Below, one piece after another: positions 7,348 to 13,834 of a stretch of DNA of 13,834 bases. The DNA comes from CAYNNP01 sp964398215. GTDB taxonomy: Bacteria > Planctomycetota > Planctomycetia > Pirellulales > Pirellulaceae. The position numbers and the translations under genes are program-made. Each line of letters starts with the position of its first letter. Positions within the stretch are counted from its first letter, which is position 1. A model generated the notes under the pieces. It did no database searches and was not told where the DNA came from. It worked only from the letters and a program-made list of their open reading frames with translations. Location: assembly GCA_964398215.1 (NCBI GenBank), contig CAYNNP010000180.1, positions 1 to 13,834 on the forward strand, read 5' to 3'.

Positions 7348-8433
7348 TTGACGAACGATGTACCCGACCAGCCGGAGAAAAAGGATTTTGACCGAAAGCG
7401 TCTCATCAAGATTGCTAAGTGCCTGATTGGCGTGGCTGTCTGCGTTGGACTTGTGTTTGCCGGTCGATCTGCGGTCACACAGTGGCAACAAAAGACGGCT
7501 GAAACCCAGAGCGAGATCGACAAGATTGAAACTCAGATTGCGGCGACAGGCGACACTGCCGTTCGGCAACCATTGATTCAGCAGCGAGATCGATTGGCGA
7601 AATCCTTGCCTTCGCTTGGCAATTTGGATTGGCCAAAAATGATACTGGCTGCCGTGTTGTACGGGCTCGGGTTACTGCCGCCCTGTTTCGTGTTGCGCGA
7701 AGCCGTTGGTTCGTTGGGGCATCGTCCTGCCGTACCGATTTCGATTGCGTCGCAGCTGATCGGGCACTTGGGAAAATACGTGCCGGGAAAAGCAATGGTC
7801 GTCGTTTTGCGAGTTGGCGTTTTATCGCGAGACAACGTCAGCCCAATCGTCGGGACTGTTAGCGTGTTCATGGAAACGCTGTTGATGATGGCTGTCGGAG
7901 CCGTGGTTTCAGGAGCAATCATTTGTTGGCTACCTGTGCCGACTTGGATGATCGTCACGGCGATCGCCGTATCGATTGGCGCCAGCATTCCTACCCTGCC
8001 GCCGTTTTTGAAACTGGTTGCGAAACGAATTTCAAAACGTGCAAAACATCTTGATCAAACCAACAGCGAAACTAGCAGCGGTCGATTTTTCATTGCAGGC
8101 TGGGCTTGGTCGCTCCTATCCTGGTTGTTGATCGGAACCGCATTCTCATTGCTTGTCGCTGCTATTCCCAACGCACAAGAAGTCCCTCCGTTTGCGCGGC
8201 TATGGGCATTGTCAACCGCAGCAATCGCGTTGGCCATGGTCGTAGGGTTTGCATCGTTGCTGCCTGGAGGCGCTGGCGTTCGCGAATTAGTTCTCGCAAT
8301 CATCCTTGCTCCCGGAGTCGGCTCCGCCTGTGCGTTGCTGGCTGCCATCGCAGCGCGAGTCATGTTCATCGTTGTTGAATCAACCCTGGCAGGATTAGCT
8401 TGGCTATGGATCCAGCGGTCCGAAGTGGCATAG
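7348..8433 (+). CDS. Lysylphosphatidylglycerol synthase TM-region / UPF0104 family membrane protein (putative flippase)
   Basis: This 361-residue protein has several hydrophobic segments, starting near 22-40 and then from about 97 to 357. It carries both signatures I know from the AglD/MprF N-terminal flippase-type (LPG_synthase_TM, UPF0104) family: GKYVPGK at 142-148 and LPGGAGVRE at 305-313. There is no C-terminal lysyl-transfer domain, so it is not a full MprF. Members are thought to translocate lipids or lipid-linked sugars across the membrane; the substrate here cannot be inferred. Residues 45-90, between the first two membrane segments, form a Gln/Glu/Lys-rich stretch that could be a short coiled coil. 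The start is a TTG at 7348; the only in-frame upstream GTG is followed directly by a stop, and the next Met is residue 98. The stop codon TAG (8431-8433) lies inside a palindromic repeat, so the last codons derive from it. Confidence 0.8.
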   Translation: MTNDVPDQPEKKDFDRKRLIKIAKCLIGVAVCVGLVFAGRSAVTQWQQKTAETQSEIDKIETQIAATGDTAVRQPLIQQRDRLAKSLPSLGNLDWPKMILAAVLYGLGLLPPCFVLREAVGSLGHRPAVPISIASQLIGHLGKYVPGKAMVVVLRVGVLSRDNVSPIVGTVSVFMETLLMMAVGAVVSGAIICWLPVPTWMIVTAIAVSIGASIPTLPPFLKLVAKRISKRAKHLDQTNSETSSGRFFIAGWAWSLLSWLLIGTAFSLLVAAIPNAQEVPPFARLWALSTAAIALAMVVGFASLLPGGAGVRELVLAIILAPGVGSACALLAAIAARVMFIVVESTLAGLAWLWIQRSEVA

Positions 8434-8487
8434 GCTTCCAGCCTGTGAATGGTAAAAACACAGGCTGGAAGCCTATGCTACTTTCGG
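8420..8487. repeat. Large palindromic repeat (inverted pair of REP-like units)
   Basis: Two perfect 19-bp arms (8429-8447 and 8459-8477) face each other around an 11-base loop. With two G-T pairs and one bulge the pairing extends to 8420 and 8487. Each arm is itself a small hairpin: AGGCT-TCC-AGCCT at 8432-8444 and AGGCT-GGA-AGCCT at 8462-8474. This is the layout of BIME elements built from two inverted REP units. The upstream gene ends inside it, so it probably also acts as a transcript end or mRNA stabiliser. From memory, sequences with this core recur in Rhodopirellula-like genomes, where they are sometimes miscalled as short proteins containing TGWKPMP. Confidence 0.85.
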
Positions 8488-8578
8488 GCGCATCCAACCT
8501 ACTTTGAAGAAGTTGTTTACCCTGTGCCAACACGTTAACGGCTATCAATCTGCTCGGCCTCGTAATAACATTTGACAG

Positions 8579-9922
8579 ATGGAATCCAAAAAACCTGTTG
8601 ATCTTCTTTCGGCGACGTCAATCGTGGCCGCGAGCATGATTGGCGCAGGCGTATTCACAACCAGTGGATACACGCTCACAAGTCTGCAATCGCCTGGGCT
8701 CGTGGTGCTTGCTTGGATCGTTGCTGGGATCATCGCGATTTGTGGTGCGATCTGCTACGGAGCACTTGCTGGCAAGTTTGCTGAATCCGGTGGCGAGTAC
8801 CTTTTTCTATCAAAGATGATCCATCCAGTCGCTGGCATGATGGCGGGATGGGTTTCGCTGTTGGCAGGTTTCACAGGCGCGATGGCGCTGGCGGCAACCA
8901 CATTTTCAGAATACCTGTCTCCCTTTTTGAGTTGGGAATCTGCAGAACCAGAGTCGATCGCGCTGACGAAAACAATCGTTGCTTGCGGGATCGTGATCTT
9001 GATGGCGATTCTTCATACGCTTGGGGTCAAAGTCGGTACGCGCGTTCAAGACACCGTGGTGATCCTCAAGTTTCTGTTGATCGCAGGCTTTGTCGGTGTC
9101 GCTGGATACGTTCTATTCGCCACAGGACTTCTTGATTCGATCGCCGCCGCAAACACGTTGGCTGAAGAATCCGTTGAAACACCGCAAGAGCCCACGCAGC
9201 CGATCATCATTCGATTCGCCACCCAACTCGTCTGGATTTCACTTAGCTACAGTGGCTTTCAAGCCGCCGTCTATGTTGCTGGCGAAGTCAAAGATGCAAA
9301 ACGCAATGTGCCACGGGCGATGTACCTGGGAACCATCCTAGTCACAATCGCCTACCTGCTGCTAAATGCGATCTTTGTGTTCGGGACCCCTGGATCCGAG
9401 ATCATGGAGCAAAAACAAGTCGCCACGTTGTCGGCCAATGCAATCGGAGGCAGTCGATTCGAACTGTTCACCCGCGTTGTGATTTTGATTTGCCTAGTGA
9501 CGTCAGTTTCCGCGCTCACGATCACAGGGCCTCGGGTCTATAGCAAAATGGCCGATGATGGATTCCTGCCAGCCGTGCTACGGTTCAAGGAAGGGACATC
9601 GCCGGCACGGTCCATTTGGATGCAAGCTGTTTTAGCAATCATTGTGATTTCGATTTCACAGCTGCCTGATCTGCTGAGCTACCTTGGATTCACACTTTCA
9701 ATCAGCGCGGCACTAACAGCCGGATTGTTGTTCTTTAATTCTGAACTGCGACGTAACGTTCCGATGTATCCGATACCGGCCGTGGTGTTCGTTTTTGGAA
9801 CGCTATTAACAGCCAGTCTTGGAGCCTGGGGAAATCCAATCCAAGCTTTCGTGGCAGTCGGCACGATCGCATTTGGCGCAGCCATGTACCCATTCTTCAA
9901 ATCCAAGTCGGTACAAGATTAG
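8579..9922 (+). CDS. APC-superfamily amino acid permease
   Basis: The 447-residue product is a polytopic inner-membrane protein with about 12 hydrophobic segments. It fits the amino acid/polyamine/organocation family: the broken first helix carries GAGVF at 22-26, the FAESGGEY loop is at 67-74, AGEVKDAKRNVPRA at 234-247 precedes a central helix, and GPRVYSKMADDGFLP at 317-331 is the conserved loop after helix 8. The last two features resemble the LAT-type (L-type amino acid transporter) branch and related bacterial permeases, so it is likely a proton-coupled amino acid importer or exchanger; the substrate cannot be told. The ATG at 8579 lacks a clear Shine-Dalgarno. It lies 145 bases after the flippase gene, beyond the palindrome, so it probably has its own promoter. 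It converges on the sigma factor gene, 66 bases away. Confidence 0.88.
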   Translation: MESKKPVDLLSATSIVAASMIGAGVFTTSGYTLTSLQSPGLVVLAWIVAGIIAICGAICYGALAGKFAESGGEYLFLSKMIHPVAGMMAGWVSLLAGFTGAMALAATTFSEYLSPFLSWESAEPESIALTKTIVACGIVILMAILHTLGVKVGTRVQDTVVILKFLLIAGFVGVAGYVLFATGLLDSIAAANTLAEESVETPQEPTQPIIIRFATQLVWISLSYSGFQAAVYVAGEVKDAKRNVPRAMYLGTILVTIAYLLLNAIFVFGTPGSEIMEQKQVATLSANAIGGSRFELFTRVVILICLVTSVSALTITGPRVYSKMADDGFLPAVLRFKEGTSPARSIWMQAVLAIIVISISQLPDLLSYLGFTLSISAALTAGLLFFNSELRRNVPMYPIPAVVFVFGTLLTASLGAWGNPIQAFVAVGTIAFGAAMYPFFKSKSVQD

Positions 9923-9988
9923 CCACGAATCGGTAGCTTGCGTCGTGCCGCATACAAAAAAATTCACAGCATCTCAGGCCCGCAGACG

Positions 9989-10555
9989 CTAAGCCTCATC
10001 ACGTGCTTTCTGGATCGTTTCCACCGCGAGCTTCAATTGCTTTCTCGCTCGATTCAGGCGACTTCGAACGGTTCCGATCGAGATCTCTAGGATTTCTGCA
10101 ATCGTTTCGTAAGGATGCTCTTCCATTTCGCGAAGCACCAAAATCGAGCGGTGCTCTTCGGTCAGTTTCAACATCGCCTGTTGAACCAACTGAACTCGCT
10201 CGCTTCGCAAAATCGGTTCGTCAACAGCCTCGTTATCGTCGGGAACTTCCAACCCATTTGATTCGCGAAACTGATCCAACGAAACCTTTGCCCGTCGTCG
10301 TCTACGCCTGGTCAACGCGCTGTTGAAAGCGATCCTGTACAACCAAGTAAAGAACTGGCTGTTACGCTGAAACGTCTCTAGTTTGACAAAGGCGCGGATG
10401 AACGCCTCCTGAACGACCTCTTCTGCTTCGTCCGGCGACCCAGTGACTTGCAGCATCGAAGCATACAAACGATCTTGGCTGGTAATGACCAATTCGGTGA
10501 ACGCGGCTCGGTCTCCTTGAAGAGCTCGATCAATTAATTGACTCTCGCTCGCCAC
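9989..10555 (-). CDS. ECF-type RNA polymerase sigma factor (RpoE-like)
   Basis: This 188-residue protein has only sigma regions 2 and 4, as extracytoplasmic-function sigma factors do. Region 2 spans about 13-85, with EEVVQEAFIRAFVKL at 45-59 and FFTWLYRIAFNSA at 68-80. An Arg-rich run (83-88) and an acidic linker follow. Region 4 spans about 122-175, with the helix-turn-helix ETIAEILEISIGTVRSRLNRARKQL. It resembles the RpoE/SigW groups that usually respond to envelope stress. I see no anti-sigma gene: downstream is a convergent permease and upstream is hsp20. The start is a GTG at 10555; an ATG at 10569 is out of frame, and no other start occurs before residue 33. No strong Shine-Dalgarno is visible. 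The hsp20 terminator just upstream argues for a separate promoter. Confidence 0.9.
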   Translation of the reverse strand: MASESQLIDRALQGDRAAFTELVITSQDRLYASMLQVTGSPDEAEEVVQEAFIRAFVKLETFQRNSQFFTWLYRIAFNSALTRRRRRRAKVSLDQFRESNGLEVPDDNEAVDEPILRSERVQLVQQAMLKLTEEHRSILVLREMEEHPYETIAEILEISIGTVRSRLNRARKQLKLAVETIQKARDEA

Positions 10556-10669
10556 GCAGTGTTGTCCATCTAGAAAAGAGTTCCGTTACCAAGCTGAAAT
10601 GGCCATCCTGTCCAAGTGCTCGGCTCTATCTTAGCCAAAAAATGCACGAATCACGATTCTAGGTCACAC

Positions 10670-10703
10670 AAAAAATGCGATGACCATCGAAAATGATCAT
10701 CGC
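10670..10703 (-). terminator. Rho-independent terminator after hsp20
   Basis: Read on the minus strand, 36 bases after the hsp20 stop, an 11-bp stem with one mismatch (10693-10703 with 10677-10687) and a 5-base loop is followed by A and six T residues (10670-10675). The orientation fits hsp20 and separates its transcript from the sigma factor gene downstream. Confidence 0.72.
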
Positions 10704-10738
10704 TTAACGATTTTTCTGAATTCTGCCAGCTGCAGTTG

Positions 10739-11221
10739 CTATTCAGGTGACCCCTCATTGGAGCCTGAATTGGATCGATACTTGACTTGAATCTTTGTCG
10801 GTTCCGCCTTTTCCATCTTTGGAACCGTGATTGTCAGCACTCCGTCTTCGTAGTCCGCCTCGATTTTTGCCGCATCAACATCCTTGGGCATGCGAAACTT
10901 ACGCTCAAAGTCGCCGAAGCTTCTTTCAATTCGGCTCTTTGAATCGTCGCCTGCTGCCAGCTTGTTGTGGCGAGTTCCATCAATTTTCAAAAATCCGTCA
11001 TTCATTTCGATCTGCAAGTCACTGAATTTGACCCCCGGTAGATCAAGACTCAGGATGTAGGCCAAGTCTGTTTCCAGCACATCCATCGCTGGCTTGAAAG
11101 TACCTTTCGCTCCATCAGCTTGTACTTGATCTCCCATGATCGTACCGACTAGCTCGTTCATGTCTGACGCGAGTTCATCGAAGAATCGGCCTGGGATATT
11201 GTTTGGAAATACCATACGCAT
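10739..11221 (-). CDS. Small heat-shock protein of the Hsp20/alpha-crystallin family
   Basis: Hsp20 proteins are ATP-independent holdases that bind unfolding proteins in the cytoplasm during stress. The 160-residue product has a short N-terminal arm (1-41) and an alpha-crystallin domain about 42-135: FKPAMDVLETD, LDLPGVKFSDLQIEM, the SFGDFERKFRMP loop at 101-112, and the closing DGVLTITVPK at 126-135. The C-terminal tail contains the I-x-V oligomerisation motif (Ile144-Gln-Val146). The ATG at 11221 is fixed by GGAG 8 bases upstream (11230-11233); a second ATG two codons in (11215) is a less well spaced alternative. A near-consensus sigma-54 promoter lies about 110 bases upstream, and a terminator follows the gene, so it is probably a single-gene unit. 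Confidence 0.94.
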   Translation of the reverse strand: MRMVFPNNIPGRFFDELASDMNELVGTIMGDQVQADGAKGTFKPAMDVLETDLAYILSLDLPGVKFSDLQIEMNDGFLKIDGTRHNKLAAGDDSKSRIERSFGDFERKFRMPKDVDAAKIEADYEDGVLTITVPKMEKAEPTKIQVKYRSNSGSNEGSPE

Positions 11222-11229
11222 TTTGCTTT

Positions 11230-11233
11230 CTCC
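11230..11233 (-). promoter_or_regulatory. Shine-Dalgarno site fixing the hsp20 start
   Basis: GGAG on the minus strand, 8 bases before the ATG at 11221. Just next to it, GAATTG (plus-strand 11233-11238) can pair with CAATTC in the leader (11258-11263), leaving a 19-base loop. The pairing ends at the edge of the site and does not cover all of it. Confidence 0.7.
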
Positions 11234-11328
11234 AATTCAAAGGTGTGACCCATTGGGGAATTGTGCCCAACTGGGAGGCATTATGTTGTCTGCCAAATCG
11301 ACAGTTTGTTTTTGCCAACCCACTAAGT

Positions 11329-11344
11329 TGCAAAGGGTATGCCA
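11329..11344 (-). promoter_or_regulatory. Candidate sigma-54 (RpoN) promoter of hsp20
   Basis: The minus strand reads TGGCATA, four bases, then TTGCA, against the consensus TGGCACG-N4-TTGC(A/T). The invariant GG (-24) and GC (-12) are present with exactly 10 bases between them, and the preceding base is T. It lies wholly in the gap between the tctA stop and hsp20. The predicted start site is near 11318, giving a leader of about 97 bases. Any enhancer-binding-protein site would lie inside tctA. Confidence 0.62.
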
Positions 11345-11357
11345 AAACTCTGAAACC

Positions 11358-12842
11358 CTAATTTTGGTCGTCCTGAGCGGTCTTTTTACGACGCAAAATC
11401 GGCACAGCAAGAATTACCGTAGCGGCCACCAACATGAATGCGGACATCGGTCGTGTCAGCAACGGCAAGTAGTCGCCTCCCGATTGCATCAACCCGCTAC
11501 ACAAGTGTTCTTCCGCGATCGGTGCTAGGACAAAACCAATCACAAATGGCGCCAGCGGTATACGCATCCGTTCCATGCAGAACCCAAGCACACCGAACGA
11601 AAGCATCACCCACACGTCGAACATTCTGTTGGCAAGTGCATAAGAACCGATCACGCAGAATGCAAATATCAATGGGACCATCACCCAAGACGGGATGCGC
11701 ACAAGACGCACGATCCATTTCGCAGAAACGATCATCAACACAAACGTAAAAACGTTGGCCAGCAACAGTGTGCCCATCATCGTGTGGACGGCCAGCGGAT
11801 TCTGTTGCATCAGCATGGGGCCTGGCTGCAGTCCGTGGATCACCAACGCGCCCAACAAGATGGCATCGATAACACTTCCAGGGATTCCCATTGCGACCAG
11901 CGGGATCAACGCCCCGCCAACGGTCGCGTTGTTGGCTGATTCCGAGGCAACGATTCCCTCTTCACATCCTGTGCCAAATTCTTCTGGAGTTTTCGATGCT
12001 CGCTTGGCCGCCGTGTATGCCAAAACAGATCCAATGTTCGCACCGATACCTGGCAAGATGCCGACCCACGTTCCAATGATCGATGAACGAAAAAGGTTGC
12101 CAGTGTGCGGTTTCCAATCCGACAGCTTGAATTCGACTTTGGCTTCCGTGGTAGACGTATCGGGCTTGATGGAGCGGTGTTCCAAGATCTGCACAATCAG
12201 TTGGTTGATTGCGAACAGCCCGATCAGAACCGGTAATAGCTTGAAGCCGTCATCGAGTGATTCAAAACCCAACGTCCAACGGACTTCGCCGGTCGCCGGT
12301 GATGCGCCAGGCATTTTCGCCAACATTCCCAAGCATCCCGCAAATAGCCCGGCAAACGGATTCTTGCCAACGGACGCAATTAACGCGAGCGCGACCATCA
12401 CCAACGCAAAAAACTCGAACGGCCCAAACATCAACGAAAGCGTGGCGATCGGAGCGGCAAGCAAAACCAAAAACACCCAAGCGATCATGCCGCCAACGAA
12501 AGACGAACCAATCCCCAGCGCCAATGCTTTACCAGCTTCGCCTCGCTGCGCCATTGGGTACCCATCCAGCGTTGTCATCATTGACGCTGGCGTACCAGGA
12601 ATGCGCAAAAGGGTTGCTGTAATCAAACCACCACTGACCGATCCGACATACATCGAAATCAGCAAAATCAAAGCGTACTCGCCTTGCATGGCGAACGTCA
12701 GCGGTAACGAGAGCGCGATCAGCATGGCTCCTGTCAGACCAGGAATCGCGCCAACGCTCACTCCCAACACGCAACCCAAGGCAACCAAGAACAGTCCACT
12801 GGGCGTAAGCAACAACTCAATCGCAGGCATGAAGTCGGGCAT
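11358..12842 (-). CDS. TctA-type large membrane subunit of a tripartite tricarboxylate transporter
   Basis: TctA is the 10-12-helix channel subunit of secondary transporters that take up citrate and other carboxylates together with the small membrane protein TctB and the periplasmic binding protein TctC. The 494 residues match the normal family length. The internally duplicated signatures are present: GAIPGLTG at 31-38 and GILPGIGANIGS at 261-272; IPGTPAS at 81-87 and the ASESANNATVGGALIPL...GIPGS block at 299-323. A hydrophilic loop (about 222-250) separates the halves and the tail is charged (RRKKTAQDDQN). Neither TctB nor TctC lies on either side: hsp20 is downstream, and a lipoprotein gene is upstream. 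The substrate is therefore unknown. The ATG at 12842 has no strong Shine-Dalgarno; a second in-frame ATG is at 12830. Confidence 0.9.
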   Translation of the reverse strand: MPDFMPAIELLLTPSGLFLVALGCVLGVSVGAIPGLTGAMLIALSLPLTFAMQGEYALILLISMYVGSVSGGLITATLLRIPGTPASMMTTLDGYPMAQRGEAGKALALGIGSSFVGGMIAWVFLVLLAAPIATLSLMFGPFEFFALVMVALALIASVGKNPFAGLFAGCLGMLAKMPGASPATGEVRWTLGFESLDDGFKLLPVLIGLFAINQLIVQILEHRSIKPDTSTTEAKVEFKLSDWKPHTGNLFRSSIIGTWVGILPGIGANIGSVLAYTAAKRASKTPEEFGTGCEEGIVASESANNATVGGALIPLVAMGIPGSVIDAILLGALVIHGLQPGPMLMQQNPLAVHTMMGTLLLANVFTFVLMIVSAKWIVRLVRIPSWVMVPLIFAFCVIGSYALANRMFDVWVMLSFGVLGFCMERMRIPLAPFVIGFVLAPIAEEHLCSGLMQSGGDYLPLLTRPMSAFMLVAATVILAVPILRRKKTAQDDQN

Positions 12843-12988
12843 CGTCGAACAAGTCTCATCTACTTTGCGAGATCACTACAATTGCAATCGTTGTCGTTTC
12901 GCAGATAGACATGTTGTTGTCATTGCACCCGTGACGAGCAATGCGGTTCTTTTTGGCCCTCAGCCAGGCAAGTGCATTCAGGTTGCAA

Positions 12989-13627
12989 TCAGTTGACTGG
13001 TTTCAACAGGAACTTTTTTCCGGAAAAGTATGCGTCGATGTCTGCGTTGGCATATTCTAGCAGATCAGCCCTGCTACTTGTGATTAGCAGTTCATCGGAT
13101 TCAACGGGCAGTTCGTCAAAGTCCAAATCGAGATCATCCAAATCCACATCGACATCAACGTCGGGCTGTGAATTACGTTTTAGCTTTCCAGCTTTGACCG
13201 CTTTGACAATCGATTTTTCGTTGTTGGGTTTTAGCAACAATTGTTTTCCGCGGCGCTCAAGCTGCACTGCGTAATAGCATCGAACAAGTTTTGGATCCCA
13301 TTTCTTGGGCAGTTTGTCGTTAACAAATTCAACAATGTTGATGATCTTTCTGTTTTCCAGCTTGGTGATATAGAAACATGTCACATAGGGATCATCGTAA
13401 CCCGCCATTGTCATGCGGTACATCGACGCTGGAAAGTTCTGTCCGGCTCTCGAAAAACTAACCTTCAGGTTGTCGTCCTCCGTTTGCCATTCACGCAAAA
13501 GCGATTCATCAATAGGCAGGGCGTCTTTAATGTTGCCAAACGGGGATTCAGTAGCAACGCCAATGCATCCGATCAATGTCGGTAGAGTCATAGCGATCAT
13601 GACGGCCAACGTACGTACAGTATTCAT
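12989..13627 (-). CDS. Putative lipoprotein with Asp-rich segment, function unknown
   Basis: I do not recognise a family. The 212-residue product starts MNTVRTLAVM, a short positively charged N-terminus, then a hydrophobic core ending in the lipobox LIGC with Cys21, so it is probably a lipid-anchored secreted protein. Residues 40-150 look like a mixed alpha/beta domain with two short aromatic strands (YVTCFYITKLENRKI, RCYYAVQL) and a Lys-rich end. Residues 155-180 are an almost regular Asp repeat (DVDVDVDLDDLDLDFDE), which could bind calcium or act as a linker. The ATG at 13627 is chosen because GGAG lies 8 bases upstream; the ATG at 13642 would use codons that contain this site. It is 146 bases upstream of tctA on the same strand, and a functional link is unproven. 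Confidence 0.78.
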   Translation of the reverse strand: MNTVRTLAVMIAMTLPTLIGCIGVATESPFGNIKDALPIDESLLREWQTEDDNLKVSFSRAGQNFPASMYRMTMAGYDDPYVTCFYITKLENRKIINIVEFVNDKLPKKWDPKLVRCYYAVQLERRGKQLLLKPNNEKSIVKAVKAGKLKRNSQPDVDVDVDLDDLDLDFDELPVESDELLITSSRADLLEYANADIDAYFSGKKFLLKPVN

Positions 13628-13635
13628 TTCATTTT

Positions 13636-13639
13636 CTCC
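13636..13639 (-). promoter_or_regulatory. Shine-Dalgarno site deciding the lipoprotein start
   Basis: GGAG on the minus strand, 8 bases before the ATG at 13627. It overlaps the codons that would follow the upstream ATG at 13642, which therefore is unlikely to be the start. Confidence 0.6.
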
Positions 13640-13693
13640 CATGGATGAATGTTCAAAAAAGTAGTGCCCTTCGCATCGCCAGCGCTTCGGCCT

Positions 13694-13783
13694 AAAAACT
13701 CACCGTTCGTAGTACCGGCTTCAGCCGGAATAGGATGCGGACCGAATTCCGCCTGAAGGCGGTACTGCAAACAAAAAACTCAC
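13694..13783. repeat. MITE/BIME-like palindrome flanked by 10-bp direct repeats
   Basis: AAAAACTCAC occurs at 13694-13703 and again at 13774-13783. Between them, placed symmetrically with 8 bases on each side, are two inverted 20-base arms (13712-13731 and 13746-13765) that pair except at two positions. Each arm is a perfect small hairpin (13715-13728 and 13749-13762). The two non-matching positions are a G-C pair in one small hairpin and a C-G pair in the other. The rest of the gene-free region 13643-13834 shows no gene I can support. Confidence 0.75.
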
Positions 13784-13834
13784 AGGTTCTCCGGCCTTTG
13801 TTTTGAACTGGGATTCTGTCTGGTGGCTGACGCC

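Noticed and set aside
8366..8548. A minus-strand open frame encoding a peptide with TGWKPMP
   Set aside because: It is the translation of the palindromic repeat, a known type of spurious call in this group of genomes.
10556..10660. ECF-type autoregulatory promoter upstream of the sigma factor gene
   Set aside because: A GGAAC motif is present, but no -10 partner at a proper distance could be identified.
11342..11367. CCAAAA/TTTTGG inverted repeat around the tctA stop as a terminator
   Set aside because: The stem is A/T-rich and only 6 bp with a long loop, lacks a T-run, and overlaps the sigma-54 promoter motif.
11695..12996. A 433-codon open frame on the plus strand opposite the TctA gene
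   Set aside because: The minus-strand frame is an unmistakable TctA with all family signatures; the plus-strand translation is Pro/Ser/Asn-rich without domains and follows from the codon bias of the real gene.

Overview
The window looks like chromosomal DNA of a planctomycete, most likely of the Pirellulaceae (Rhodopirellula-like). This is an inference. It rests on a signal peptidase I homologue with a zinc-ribbon insert, several TTG/GTG starts, scattered single-gene units instead of the usual operons, and inverted-pair palindromic repeats of a kind I associate from memory with that group. No tRNA, rRNA, CRISPR array, prophage or intact insertion sequence is visible. Thirteen protein genes cover nearly everything, and no gene-free stretch exceeds 300 bases.

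Left part (1-4187): the 3' part of a gene for an acidic protein ending in a Suppressor-of-fused (SUFU) domain; convergent to it, a secreted HtrA-like protease with an unusual degenerate second protease domain; upstream of that on the same strand, NAD(P)HX epimerase (nnrE); divergent from nnrE, a small FmdB-type zinc-ribbon protein.

Middle (4214-9922): uridine kinase overlapping the end of fabH on the minus strand. Divergent from fabH are three plus-strand membrane-protein genes: a signal peptidase I homologue with zinc-ribbon and beta-rich inserts, a flippase-like protein of the lysylphosphatidylglycerol synthase/UPF0104 type, and an APC-family amino acid permease. A strong palindromic repeat lies between the last two and contains the flippase stop codon.

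Right part (9989-13834), all minus strand: a TctA-type transporter subunit without TctB/TctC nearby; an Hsp20 small heat-shock protein with a near-consensus sigma-54 promoter and its own rho-independent terminator; an ECF sigma factor without an adjacent anti-sigma gene; and an Asp-rich putative lipoprotein. The right end holds a second, MITE/BIME-like palindrome bracketed by 10-bp direct repeats.

The genes do not form one pathway. Most are housekeeping or envelope functions (fatty acid initiation, pyrimidine salvage, metabolite repair, protein export and quality control, stress response, transport). I see no clear new multi-gene system. The best leads are the nested-PDZ pseudoprotease architecture, the sigma-54 promoter on hsp20, the two related palindromic repeats, and the modified signal peptidase.
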